A DNA stretch of 17,509 nt from DALYLB01 sp046154695 (GCA_046154695.1 JBJXFI010000256.1:1-17509); one strand, 5' to 3'. Positions 6,115 through 15,865 are shown, numbered from the stretch's first letter. The notes: generated by a model not told the origin, from the letters alone. A program made the numbers and translations.

Positions 6115-7578
6115 ATGCGCCAAGGCTGGATCAAACGCACCCTAAGAGTCCTGGGGCCGCCGCTCGTGGTGGCGGGGCTGTTGTTTGGGCCGTTGTGCGT
6201 GGGAGCGGAGCATGCCTATGCGCAGAGCCGCCGGATCGTCTATGAGGATCTGCCGCCGGCGCTCCGGGAGCCCCTGGCCGGCGAGGGGAAGACACGAGAG
6301 AGGTTCGGCGCGTGGATCGAGGAGATCGAGCGCGGGACGGCGAAGCGGGAGACGCAGGGAGAATACGATCACCTGATCTATTTCATGCTGCAATCGGAAC
6401 GCTTCACCCGGCAGCCGAAGATCGAGCCGGCGATCAGCGCCCACGAGTTTTTTCAGGGGTTGAACGAAGCGGAGCGGGCGGCCTATCTCTCGGAAGGGAT
6501 CGATCTCCGGCGGCTCGCGGGCCGGGTTCCACCGGGGGTTCGGGCGCGAATTCGCGACCTGCTGCGCGCCCTCGGGAGCCGCGCGGAAGACGAGCGCCTG
6601 GCCTATTTTCGAGAGTTCCTGCGTTCCCGGGCCGGCGCGGCCTCCCTTGAGCATCTATCGGCGGAATATGCGCGTGCGATGCGATTTCTATATCGCAAGG
6701 AGTTCGCGTCTCGTTCGGTTTCGCCGGAGCGGCTCGCCTCCTATGTCGCGGCGCTCTATCAGGAGCGCGGCCACAGCACGGACACGCAGTTCGAGGCCAA
6801 CTTCGCCGTTCACGAGGCGCTGGCCTCGTTGAAGGCGCAATCACCCGCAACGCGTTTTCGCCGGGTCCTGATCATCGGCCCGGGGATGGACTTTGCGCCG
6901 CGAACGGATCTGATGGACCTCTTCGGACCGCAAAGCTATCAACCTTTCGCGGTCGCCGATTCCCTGCTTGGCCTGGAGTTGGCAAAGCTCGGGGAATTGC
7001 GAATTCATTGCGCCGATATCAACGCCCGGGTGATCGATCACCTGGGCGGCCTCTCCCGGCGGCCCGGATTCACCCTCTCCCTGCTCTCGGGCGTCCGCGA
7101 CATCGCGAACCGGCCGCTGACGGATGACTTCAAGGACTATTTCCGCGAGTTCGGACGCAGCATCGGCGTCGAGACGCCGATCGAGATCCCCGAGCGGTAT
7201 CGATCGCATCTCGGGAAGGCCCTGCGGGTTCGGCCCGAGATCGCGCGAATGATCAGCGCGGGACGGCTCAATATCATCACCGAGCGATTCGTCCCGCCCG
7301 CGCAATATGATCTGGTGATCATCACGAATGTGTTTCCCTATTTCGACGCCGCGGCGCTGACACTGGCGCTGGCCAACATCTCTGCGGTGATGGCCGAGGG
7401 CGGGTATCTGATACACAACGAATTACAGGCAGTACCCTCTTTGGTCGCGGCCGCGCTGGGGATTCCCCTCCGAGAGGCAAGGACCGTCTTGATCGCGGCG
7501 AATGAACGTCTGCCATTGTTCGACGGCATCGCGATTCATCGCAAGGAAGGACCGGCGGAGACGAGCCGGCAACAATAA
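6115..7578 (+). CDS. Exported protein with a methyltransferase-like Rossmann fold, function unknown
   Basis: A 487-residue protein. Residues 1-36 look like a signal peptide: basic RQGWIKRTLR, hydrophobic PLVVAGLLFGPLCVGA, cleavage after AYA. Residues 40-240 are largely helical with no known motif. Residues 245-440 have the layout of a class I SAM-dependent methyltransferase: VLIIGPGMDFAPR (251-263) as the glycine-rich loop, RIHCADIN (296-303) with an Asp after strand 2, YDLVIITNVFPYF (398-410) at the strand 4 position, and AEGGYLIHNE (427-436) at strand 5. The glycine loop is GPGMD rather than the common GxGxG, so SAM binding may be altered or lost. The upstream Shine-Dalgarno is weak, but the signal peptide supports this start. 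The receptor gene begins 24 nt after the stop, implying one transcript. I do not recognise a named family. Confidence 0.85.
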   Translation: MRQGWIKRTLRVLGPPLVVAGLLFGPLCVGAEHAYAQSRRIVYEDLPPALREPLAGEGKTRERFGAWIEEIERGTAKRETQGEYDHLIYFMLQSERFTRQPKIEPAISAHEFFQGLNEAERAAYLSEGIDLRRLAGRVPPGVRARIRDLLRALGSRAEDERLAYFREFLRSRAGAASLEHLSAEYARAMRFLYRKEFASRSVSPERLASYVAALYQERGHSTDTQFEANFAVHEALASLKAQSPATRFRRVLIIGPGMDFAPRTDLMDLFGPQSYQPFAVADSLLGLELAKLGELRIHCADINARVIDHLGGLSRRPGFTLSLLSGVRDIANRPLTDDFKDYFREFGRSIGVETPIEIPERYRSHLGKALRVRPEIARMISAGRLNIITERFVPPAQYDLVIITNVFPYFDAAALTLALANISAVMAEGGYLIHNELQAVPSLVAAALGIPLREARTVLIAANERLPLFDGIAIHRKEGPAETSRQQ

Positions 7579-7602
7579 CGATTCCATCAAAGGAGACCCT
7601 AG

Positions 7603-10600
7603 ATGAAAAGGCAATATGCGTTATCCCTGCTCTGGGCAGGCCTGATGACTCTTTGCGCGTTTGGGCAGGAGTTTCGGGCGACAGTGAGCGGGCGCGTCAC
7701 CGATCCGAACGGCGCGTCTGTGGCCAATGCGGCGGTGACGGCCCGCAACCTCGCCACGAACGAAGCGGCGACAGTCACGACCAACTCCGAGGGCGTCTAC
7801 ACCATTCCCTTCCTCAAGCCCGGCGTCTACACGCTGACCGTGGAGGCGAGCGGCTTCAAGAAGTATGTTCGCGACCGGCAGGACCTGCAGGTCGGCCAGA
7901 CCGCGACGATCAACCTGTCGCTCGAGGTCGGGGCCACGAGCGAGACGGTGACGATCACGGCCGAGGCCCCGCTGCTCGAAGAGACGAAAGCCGACCGCGG
8001 CAATGTCATCGAGAACCGCCGCATCGTCGAACTGCCGCTCAACGCGCGCAATCCGTTCATGCTGGCGACGCTGACGCCCGGCATCACCTACAACGGGCCG
8101 GCGATCTATCAGCGCCCCTTCGACAACGGCGCGATCGCCGACTGGTCGATCAACGGCGGATTGAACCGCAGCAACGAATTCCTGCTCGACGGCGCGCCGA
8201 ACAACTCGGTGCAGGGCGGCAACAATATCGCCTACGTGCCGCCGGTGGACGCCGTCGGCGAGTTCAAGATCATCACCAACAGCTATGACGCGCAATACGG
8301 CCGCACGGCCGGCGGCGTCGTCAACGTGCAGATCAAGTCGGGCGGAAACCAGTTCACCGGCTCGCTCTATGAGTTCTATCGCCGCAACTGGCTCGATTCG
8401 AACTATCTCTTCTCGAACTTCCGCAACCTGCCGGCGGGCCGCTTCCGCCGCGCCGACGGAACGCTCGAAAAGGCCGAGCACTTTCTGGATCAGTATGGCG
8501 GCGTGATCAGCGGCCCGGTCTGGATTCCCAAGGTGTACAACGGCAAGGACAAGACCTTCTTCCTCTTCAATTACGAAGGGTATCGCGAGGGGACGCCCAA
8601 CCCGCAGGTCATCACCGTGCCGACCGATGCCTTCCGGACGGGCGATTTCAGCCAGTACAAGACCGCCTCCGGGCAGTTGATCCGAATCTTCGATCCCGCG
8701 ACGGGGCGCAACGTGAACGGCGTGTGGACGCGCGATCCGTTCCCGAACAACATCATTCCCGCCAACCGCATCAGCCCGATCGCGCAGAAGCTGCTGGCCT
8801 TCTATCCGAAGCCCAACACCGTCACCCCGGGCGGCGATCCCTGGCGCAACAATTACGCGGATATTCCAAATATCGCCAACGACAAGTTCAAGAACTGGAT
8901 CTTCAAGGTGGATCAGAGCTTCGGCGAGAAGGACAAGGTCTTCTTCCGCTACGGCTACAATAACCGCGCGGAGATTCGCTGGACGAACGGCATCACCGAG
9001 GGCCCCGCGCAGGACGGCCAGCTTCCGCTGAACCGCGTCAACTACACGGGGGTCGCGGACTGGCTGCATACCTTCAACGGCACGACGGTCTTCAACCTTC
9101 GTGTTTCGTCCAACCGCTATATCGAAGAGGCGCGCTTCCAGGATGGCCTGGACTATGACGCCGCGCAGCTCGGCTTCCCCTCGTCATTGGTCAGCCAGCT
9201 GCCGATCAAGATGTTCCCGCGCTTCGAAATCTCCGATAACATCCAGCTCGGCCGCGGCAGCTTCAGCCGCGAGGTGACCAACGTCTACAGCGTCCAGCCG
9301 AACATTTCGATCGTGAAGGGGCCGCACACCCTGCGCGCCGGGCTGGATCTGCGCCTGCAGCAGTACGCGCGGCAGGCGGCGGGCAACGCAGGCCTGCGGT
9401 TGACGTTCGATCGCACCTTCACGCAGGAAACCTTCAACCGCGCCGAGGTGCTGAGCGGCAGCGGCCTCGCCTCGCTCCTGCTGGGCGCACCGATCGGGGG
9501 AAACATCGACAACAACGTCTTTCCGATCTACATGGCCAAGTACTACGCGCCATGGTTCCAGGACGACTGGAAGATCTCCCGCAAACTGACGCTCAACTTC
9601 GGTTTGCGATGGGACGCGAATCTGCCGGGCGTGGAGCGCTACGACCGCCTGAACTATGATTTCGACACCGCGACGGTCAACCCGGCCAACGGGCGCATCA
9701 ACCGATCACGTCTGATCAACGGCACCCAGATTCTGGGCGGGCTCGGTTTCGCGGGCGAGGGGCGGGCCGCGGTCAACAAGGACCTGAACAACATCCAGCC
9801 CCGCGTCGGTTTCGCCTACTCGCTGACGCCGAAGACGGTGATCCGGGGCGGGTTCGGCCGCTATTACGTCAATCCGGTGGGGGCGCCCGGGTATCCGACC
9901 AACGGGTTCAGCATCCAGACGCCGTTCATCGCATCAGCGGACAGCAATCGAACGCCGATCGCCAACTCGCTGGCCAACCCGTTCCCGACGGGCGTGCTTC
10001 GCCCCGCGGGCAGCAGCCTCGGGGCCGAGACCTTCCTGGGGCTGGGCTTCAGCTATTCGAATCCCGCCTTCGTCGTGCCGAAGGTCGACAACTACTCGCT
10101 CAGCATTCAGCGGCAACTGCCGTGGAATATCGCGGCCGAGGTGAGTTATGTCGGCAGCCGCACCTATGACGCGCAATCGCAGTTCAACGGCATCAACGAA
10201 CCGAGCCTGGCTTTTCGCGACAGATGCGACGTCTACAAGGGCGGCAACCGCGCTTTCTGCGACGAACTGCTGCCGAATCCGTTCCAGGGCGTGGCCGGAT
10301 TCAGCGGCGCGCGCCTCACGAACGCGGCGCTCAGCCGGTTCGAGCTGAGCCGTCCCTTCCCGCAATTCGGCGGCATCACGGCCCTCGAATTGAACGAAGG
10401 CAGGCTTTGGTACAACTCCTTCCAGGCGCTGGTCAACAAGCGGCTCTCGCGCGGCCTGTCGGTCAGCGGAACCTACACCTTCTCGAAGACGATCGAGGAG
10501 GCCATCCAGCAGCCGGGCCAGCAGGACAGCACGTCGAGCTACATCGACGACATCGCCCGGATCAAGAACCGCAGCCTGGCCTTCTCCGACCGCCCGCACC

Positions 10601-11253
10601 GGTTCACGATTTCAGGCGTGTGGGAGCTGCCGTTCGGCAAGGGCAGGAAGTTCCTGGGCGGCGTCAATCGGTGGGCGGACCTGCTGGTCGGCGGCTGGCA
10701 GGCGTCCGGGTTGTATATTTTCAACTCCGGCCGGCCGTGGCAATTGCCGGGCAACGTGGATATCGTCGATCCCGATTACTGGAAGGTGGATCGGAAGCGC
10801 TTCGTCAATGGCACGGAATGGATGCAGGGCGTCAGGCCATGCGTCGCGCAGTACGGCCGGGACACCACCAGGGCCGACGGGTACAAGCGGGACGCGCAGG
10901 GCCGCCTGGTTCCCGAACTGCTTGCCTACTCCGTCGCCGCCGGGTGCACGGCTCCATCCTTCATCATCCGCGAGCCGTTCACCACGCGCACGACGGCGAT
11001 TCGCAGCGATCGCGTTCGCCGGCCCAGCTTCGAACAGTTCGATATGAACTTCTCGAAGACGTTCCGGCTCACCGAGAAATTCCGGTTCCAGTTCCGCGCC
11101 GAGGCGTACAACCTGCTCAATACGCCGCAGTACGACGAACGCACCTATAACACGACGCCGACCGACACCGAATTCGGGTCGATCAACAAGAACAACGTCA
11201 GACAGTCGAACTTCCCGCGCTTCTGGCAGCTCGGGTTCAAGCTCCTCTTCTGA
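7603..11253 (+). CDS. TonB-dependent outer-membrane receptor with carboxypeptidase-regulatory-like N-terminal domain (Oar-like)
   Basis: A 1216-residue protein. A signal peptide covers residues 1-21. Residues 25-108 form a CarboxypepD_reg-like beta-sandwich (GRVTDPNGASVANAAVTARN, then SEGVYTIPFLKPGVYTLTVEA). The plug follows at about 120-250, with ELPLNARNPFMLATLTPGI and DAQYGRTAGGVVNVQIKSGG. The remainder is a large outer-membrane beta-barrel rich in aromatic and Asn residues, ending WQLGFKLLF with the terminal Phe expected for BAM recognition. Family members import or bind large substrates, or serve envelope roles, with energy from TonB-ExbBD; substrates are mostly unknown. The ribosome binding site is AAAGGAG about 8 nt before the ATG. 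No TonB, SusD or extracytoplasmic sigma gene is adjacent. Co-transcription with the exported methyltransferase-like protein is likely. Confidence 0.93.
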   Translation: MKRQYALSLLWAGLMTLCAFGQEFRATVSGRVTDPNGASVANAAVTARNLATNEAATVTTNSEGVYTIPFLKPGVYTLTVEASGFKKYVRDRQDLQVGQTATINLSLEVGATSETVTITAEAPLLEETKADRGNVIENRRIVELPLNARNPFMLATLTPGITYNGPAIYQRPFDNGAIADWSINGGLNRSNEFLLDGAPNNSVQGGNNIAYVPPVDAVGEFKIITNSYDAQYGRTAGGVVNVQIKSGGNQFTGSLYEFYRRNWLDSNYLFSNFRNLPAGRFRRADGTLEKAEHFLDQYGGVISGPVWIPKVYNGKDKTFFLFNYEGYREGTPNPQVITVPTDAFRTGDFSQYKTASGQLIRIFDPATGRNVNGVWTRDPFPNNIIPANRISPIAQKLLAFYPKPNTVTPGGDPWRNNYADIPNIANDKFKNWIFKVDQSFGEKDKVFFRYGYNNRAEIRWTNGITEGPAQDGQLPLNRVNYTGVADWLHTFNGTTVFNLRVSSNRYIEEARFQDGLDYDAAQLGFPSSLVSQLPIKMFPRFEISDNIQLGRGSFSREVTNVYSVQPNISIVKGPHTLRAGLDLRLQQYARQAAGNAGLRLTFDRTFTQETFNRAEVLSGSGLASLLLGAPIGGNIDNNVFPIYMAKYYAPWFQDDWKISRKLTLNFGLRWDANLPGVERYDRLNYDFDTATVNPANGRINRSRLINGTQILGGLGFAGEGRAAVNKDLNNIQPRVGFAYSLTPKTVIRGGFGRYYVNPVGAPGYPTNGFSIQTPFIASADSNRTPIANSLANPFPTGVLRPAGSSLGAETFLGLGFSYSNPAFVVPKVDNYSLSIQRQLPWNIAAEVSYVGSRTYDAQSQFNGINEPSLAFRDRCDVYKGGNRAFCDELLPNPFQGVAGFSGARLTNAALSRFELSRPFPQFGGITALELNEGRLWYNSFQALVNKRLSRGLSVSGTYTFSKTIEEAIQQPGQQDSTSSYIDDIARIKNRSLAFSDRPHRFTISGVWELPFGKGRKFLGGVNRWADLLVGGWQASGLYIFNSGRPWQLPGNVDIVDPDYWKVDRKRFVNGTEWMQGVRPCVAQYGRDTTRADGYKRDAQGRLVPELLAYSVAAGCTAPSFIIREPFTTRTTAIRSDRVRRPSFEQFDMNFSKTFRLTEKFRFQFRAEAYNLLNTPQYDERTYNTTPTDTEFGSINKNNVRQSNFPRFWQLGFKLLF

Positions 11254-11260
11254 TGATGAA

Positions 11261-11338
11261 AAACGTTTGGAGTTCCGCCTTCAGGCGGTCCGCAGTCAGC
11301 GGGCCGCCGACCGCCTGAAGGCGGAACTCCAAACGTTT
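11261..11338. repeat. Perfect 30-bp-arm inverted repeat between convergent genes (REP-like, likely bidirectional terminator)
   Basis: Left arm 11261-11290 and right arm 11309-11338 are exact reverse complements around an 18-nt loop. Each arm contains smaller palindromes (AAACGTTT, and CCGCCT/AGGCGG around a 2-nt centre). The element begins 7 nt after the receptor stop and ends 16 nt before the purA stop, so it probably ends transcription from both sides. A related imperfect copy lies at 15765-15839, which suggests a dispersed palindromic family. Confidence 0.85.
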
Positions 11339-11354
11339 CCCGAGGAAGCGCCAT

Positions 11355-12677
11355 TTACACGTTCAGGTCGAGGCCGCAGGCCTTGAGGGTATCGTGGGCG
11401 AGGATGGTTTCGTTGCGTTCGGCGCCGGTTGAGACGAACGCGAAAGGCGCGCCGGAAAGCTCTTCGAGACGGCGAACATAGGTCCGGGCGCGCTCGGGAA
11501 GCCGATCGAAGGAGGTCACGCCAACGGTCCGGGACTGCCAGCCGGGCATGGTTTCGTACACAGGCTCAGCCGCGGCCATCTGATTCGCATCGTAAGGGAC
11601 CTGATCGGTCTTCTTCCCGTTGATGCGATACCCGACACAAATGCGGAGTTCTTCGAGATCGTCGAGGACGTCGAGCTTGGTGAGGGCCAGGGCGTCGAGG
11701 CCGTTGATCATGACGGCATATCGGGCGACAACGGCGTCGAACCATCCCGTGCGGCGCGGTCGCCCCGTCGAGGCGCCGTATTCCCCGCCGCGGGCGCGAA
11801 TATGCTCGCCGAGCGCGTCGTTCAATTCCGTGGGGAAGGGCCCGCCTCCCACGCGTGTGGTGTAGGCCTTGATGACGCCGATCGTGCAGCCCACCTCGCG
11901 GGGAGGAATGCCCGCGCCCGTGCATGCGCCGCCGACGGAGGAGTTCGACGAGGTGACGAAGGGATAGGTTCCGTGGTCGATATCGAGCATCGTCGCCTGC
12001 GCCCCTTCGAGCAGCAGCCGCTTCCCTTCCCGCGCGGCCTGGTTCAGATAATAGGTCGTGTCGCGAACGTGCGGCGCGAGCGCCTCGCACCAATATTGGC
12101 CGTCCTCGATCACCCGCTTGTCGTCGATCAGCTCGCCGCCCAGCATCGCGATCAGGCGGTTCGCCTGCCGCACCGTCTGCGAGAGCTTCTCGGAGAGCGT
12201 GGCGGGATCGGTCAGATCGCCCGCGCGCAATCCGCGGCGGGCCATCTTGTCCTCATAAGCCGGACCGATGCCGCGCATGGTCGTCCCGACGGCATTGCCG
12301 CCGCGCGATGCCTCGATCGCCCGATCGAGCGCGACGTGATAGGGCAGGATCAGGTGCGCCCGGTTGCTGAGCAGCAGATTGTGGGGCCCGACCTCGATCT
12401 CTTTTTGCCGCAGCTCGTCGATCTCCTCCAGCAGCGCGCGCGGATCCACCACCACGCCGTTCCCGATCACGCAGGTCTTTCCCGGATGGGTGATTCCCGA
12501 TGGGATCAGATGCAGAACGAATTTCTGGTCCACCCCATCGCGACGAATGATCACGGTGTGCCCCGCGTTGTGCCCGCCCTGATATCGCGCGACGATATCA
12601 AAATGCGGCGCAAGCAGATCCACGATCTTGCCCTTGCCTTCGTCTCCCCATTGCGCGCCGATGATTGCGAGATTCAT
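11355..12677 (-). CDS. purA: Adenylosuccinate synthetase
   Basis: Converts IMP, aspartate and GTP to adenylosuccinate, the first step from IMP to AMP, in the cytoplasm. The 440-residue length fits the family (E. coli about 432). The start MNLAIIGAQWGDEGKGK carries the GTP-binding loop with catalytic Asp12; GGHNAGHT contains catalytic His40. GTMRGIGPAYEDKMARRGLR, VGGGPFPTEL and the C-terminal FVSTGAERNET are further signatures. The frame stays open upstream to 13025, but that extension is an antisense-type shadow inside trxB. The ATG at 12677 places the P-loop exactly as in known PurA proteins. Its ribosome binding site is weak. It lies 14 nt after trxB and is probably the last gene of the trxA-trxB-purA transcript, ending at the palindrome. 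Confidence 0.97.
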   Translation of the reverse strand: MNLAIIGAQWGDEGKGKIVDLLAPHFDIVARYQGGHNAGHTVIIRRDGVDQKFVLHLIPSGITHPGKTCVIGNGVVVDPRALLEEIDELRQKEIEVGPHNLLLSNRAHLILPYHVALDRAIEASRGGNAVGTTMRGIGPAYEDKMARRGLRAGDLTDPATLSEKLSQTVRQANRLIAMLGGELIDDKRVIEDGQYWCEALAPHVRDTTYYLNQAAREGKRLLLEGAQATMLDIDHGTYPFVTSSNSSVGGACTGAGIPPREVGCTIGVIKAYTTRVGGGPFPTELNDALGEHIRARGGEYGASTGRPRRTGWFDAVVARYAVMINGLDALALTKLDVLDDLEELRICVGYRINGKKTDQVPYDANQMAAAEPVYETMPGWQSRTVGVTSFDRLPERARTYVRRLEELSGAPFAFVSTGAERNETILAHDTLKACGLDLNV

Positions 12678-12691
12678 GTCGTTTTTGTGAG

Positions 12692-13627
12692 TCAGTGCTT
12701 TCTGCTTTCGAGGTACTTCTCCACCGAGACCGCCGCCTGCACGCCATCCGCGACGACGTTTGCAAGCTGATAGATCGGGCGAACGCAAAGGTCGCCTCCC
12801 GCGAAGAGCCCGGGCACGCCGGTCTCCATCAATTCGTTGACGATCACGCGCCCTTCCCCGTCGGTCTTCACCATTCCCCGGACGAGATCGGAATTGGGAA
12901 TCCATCCGATGAGGACAAACACGGCCTTGACCGGCAGCTCCACTTTGGCGTCGGTCAGCATGTTGCGAACCCGGATTCCATCGACCTCCTTGTCGCCGTA
13001 AATCTCCTCGACGACGGAGTTCCACACCGGCTTCACCTTCGGGCTGTGCAGATACTCCTCCACGAGAATCTTCTGGGCCGTGAAATGTTCGCGCCGGTGG
13101 ATCGAATGGATCTCGGAGGCGTACCGGATCATGAAACTGCCCTCCTCCACGGCCGAATTCCCGCCGCCGACCACGGCGATCGGGACGTCCCGGAAGAACG
13201 CGCCGTCGCAGGTCGCGCAGACGCTGACGCCCCTCCCGAACAGCTTGTCGTATCCGGGCACCTCCAGCCGCCGCGGATGGCGCCCCATCGCGAGAATCAC
13301 CGCCCGCGAACGAACCGAACTCCCGTCGGCCAGTTCGATGGTGAAGTTCCCGTCCTCTTCCTTTGCGATCTTCTCGGCGCCATTCCCCTCGCGGACCTCG
13401 GCCCCGAACCGTTTGGCATGCTTGACGAAGGCCTGCGTGAACTCATATCCCGTGACGCCATCGGCGAATCCGGGATAATTGTCGATCGCGAACGAATTGA
13501 CGATCTGGCCGCCAAAGTATTGCTTCTCGATCACCAGGGTCTTGAGCAGCGACCGCCCGGTGTAAACGGCGGCGGCCAACCCGGTCGGCCCGCCGCCTGC
13601 GATAACGACATCAAAATCTGTTGACAT
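12692..13627 (-). CDS. trxB: Thioredoxin reductase (NADPH)
   Basis: Reduces thioredoxin with NADPH through FAD and a redox-active disulfide. The 311-residue length is typical of the low-molecular-weight bacterial type. FAD-binding GGGPTGLAAA is at residues 11-20. The active site C137-A-T-C140 is followed by DGAFF. The NADPH Rossmann motif VGGGNSAVEEG is at 153-163, with HRREHFTA (about 177-184) supplying the basic residues that contact the NADPH phosphate. GGDLC near the C-terminus is the second FAD motif. The gene begins 26 nt after trxA and ends 14 nt before purA. The ribosome binding site is weak (AGG), consistent with translation from an upstream message. A ferredoxin-dependent relative is possible, but the HRR motif favours NADPH. 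Confidence 0.95.
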   Translation of the reverse strand: MSTDFDVVIAGGGPTGLAAAVYTGRSLLKTLVIEKQYFGGQIVNSFAIDNYPGFADGVTGYEFTQAFVKHAKRFGAEVREGNGAEKIAKEEDGNFTIELADGSSVRSRAVILAMGRHPRRLEVPGYDKLFGRGVSVCATCDGAFFRDVPIAVVGGGNSAVEEGSFMIRYASEIHSIHRREHFTAQKILVEEYLHSPKVKPVWNSVVEEIYGDKEVDGIRVRNMLTDAKVELPVKAVFVLIGWIPNSDLVRGMVKTDGEGRVIVNELMETGVPGLFAGGDLCVRPIYQLANVVADGVQAAVSVEKYLESRKH

Positions 13628-13653
13628 AGATGATTGCCTGGCGATCGGCGCCC

Positions 13654-13992
13654 TTATCCCGCCAGCTGACGCTCGATCATCTGGGAGATGGCCAGCGGCG
13701 CATTCGCGGGAACGCCCACATGACGATCCACTTCCTTCCCGTTCTTGAACAGGATCAGCGTCGGAATGCCCCGAATGCCATATTTCGCCGGGCTCTCGAC
13801 GTTCTCATCCACATTGAGCTTCACGACCTTGGCCTTGCCTTGAAACTTCTCCGCCACGGCTTCGACCGTCGGCGCGAGCATCCGGCAGGGACCGCACCAT
13901 GCCGCCCAGAAATCGACCAGCACCGGCTGGCTCGATCCCAGCACCTCCGTCTCCCACGTACCATCCGTCACGGCTGTGACAACATCACTCAT
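13654..13992 (-). CDS. trxA: Thioredoxin
   Basis: A 112-residue cytoplasmic disulfide reductase. The canonical active site W32-C33-G34-P35-C36 sits in VDFWAAWCGPCRMLAP, with Asp27 as the buried acid and the cis-proline in GIPT (Pro77). FKNGKEVDRHVG matches the C-terminal substrate-groove region. There is no signal peptide. An excellent ribosome binding site AGGAGG (14003-13998) lies 5 nt before the ATG. A promoter with a perfect TATAAT box lies about 145 nt upstream, so it is the first gene of trxA-trxB-purA. Direct linkage to its own reductase supports the assignment. Confidence 0.97.
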   Translation of the reverse strand: MSDVVTAVTDGTWETEVLGSSQPVLVDFWAAWCGPCRMLAPTVEAVAEKFQGKAKVVKLNVDENVESPAKYGIRGIPTLILFKNGKEVDRHVGVPANAPLAISQMIERQLAG

Positions 13993-14010
13993 AGCTTCCT
14001 CCTAAGAACA

Positions 14011-14065
14011 TCCTCCACGAAGCCGCCCGAAGGGAAGGCAATCCTTCGTGTTTCTTCGTGGAGGA
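14011..14065 (-). repeat. 12-bp inverted repeat in the trxA leader
   Basis: TCCTCCACGAAG (14011-14022) and its exact reverse complement (14054-14065) enclose 31 nt, which include another TTCGTG motif. In the trxA message this could form a stem just upstream of the ribosome binding site at 13998-14003. It may be leader regulation or a dispersed intergenic repeat. Confidence 0.6.
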
Positions 14066-14136
14066 AATTTTCATTGTTTCAAACGCACCCGCCCTTGCGC
14101 ATGCCCGGCAAGCTCTTCGCTCGCACAACTCCCGCC

Positions 14137-14164
14137 ATTATAACAAACCCTCACTGTTCGTCAG
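14137..14164 (-). promoter_or_regulatory. Probable promoter of trxA-trxB-purA
   Basis: On the minus strand CTGACG (14164-14159, 4 of 6) and a perfect TATAAT (14142-14137) are 16 bp apart. Transcription would start near 14130. It lies just downstream of the glgA stop and lets the redox genes be expressed independently of glgA. Confidence 0.6.
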
Positions 14165-14181
14165 CACACAGACACCGGAAG

Positions 14182-15636
<1,455 letters not shown>

Positions 15637-15690
15637 CGTTTGTCCGGGACAGGGGCCTTTCGTCTTTTCGCGATGGGAAATGGATTCGAG

Positions 15691-15720
15691 ATACTAAGTG
15701 CGCCATCGAAACCTTGTCAA
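15691..15720 (-). promoter_or_regulatory. Probable glgA promoter
   Basis: On the minus strand consensus TTGACA (15720-15715) and TAGTAT (15696-15691, 4 of 6) are 18 bp apart. Transcription would begin near 15684, about 48 nt before the glgA ATG. Confidence 0.6.
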
Positions 15721-15764
15721 CCGCGCGGCGTGCTGGTAGCCTGCAGGGCCTGAAAACAATGAAA

Positions 15765-15839
15765 TTGGCGTCCGGCGTCCCGCCTTCCGGCGGCCCCCCG
15801 CTTGCGCCAAAGACAAACCGCCTGAAGGCGGAACTCCAA
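15765..15839. repeat. Second, imperfect copy of the REP-like palindrome
   Basis: The right arm (15818-15839) is identical over 22 bp to the right arm of the element at 11261-11338. The left arm (15765-15793) shares CCGCCTTC-GGCGG but carries an extra CCGGCGT-type insertion and mismatches, so the hairpin is imperfect. It sits between the divergent glgA promoter and the M28 peptidase gene, ending 26 nt before that start codon. Confidence 0.75.
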
Positions 15840-15865
15840 TCGTTTTCCCGGGAGAACAAACTTCT

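Noticed and set aside
12678..13025. Upstream extension of the purA frame
   Set aside because: It lies inside trxB in another frame and has a shadow composition. PurA proteins begin just before the GDEGKGK loop, as the ATG at 12677 does.
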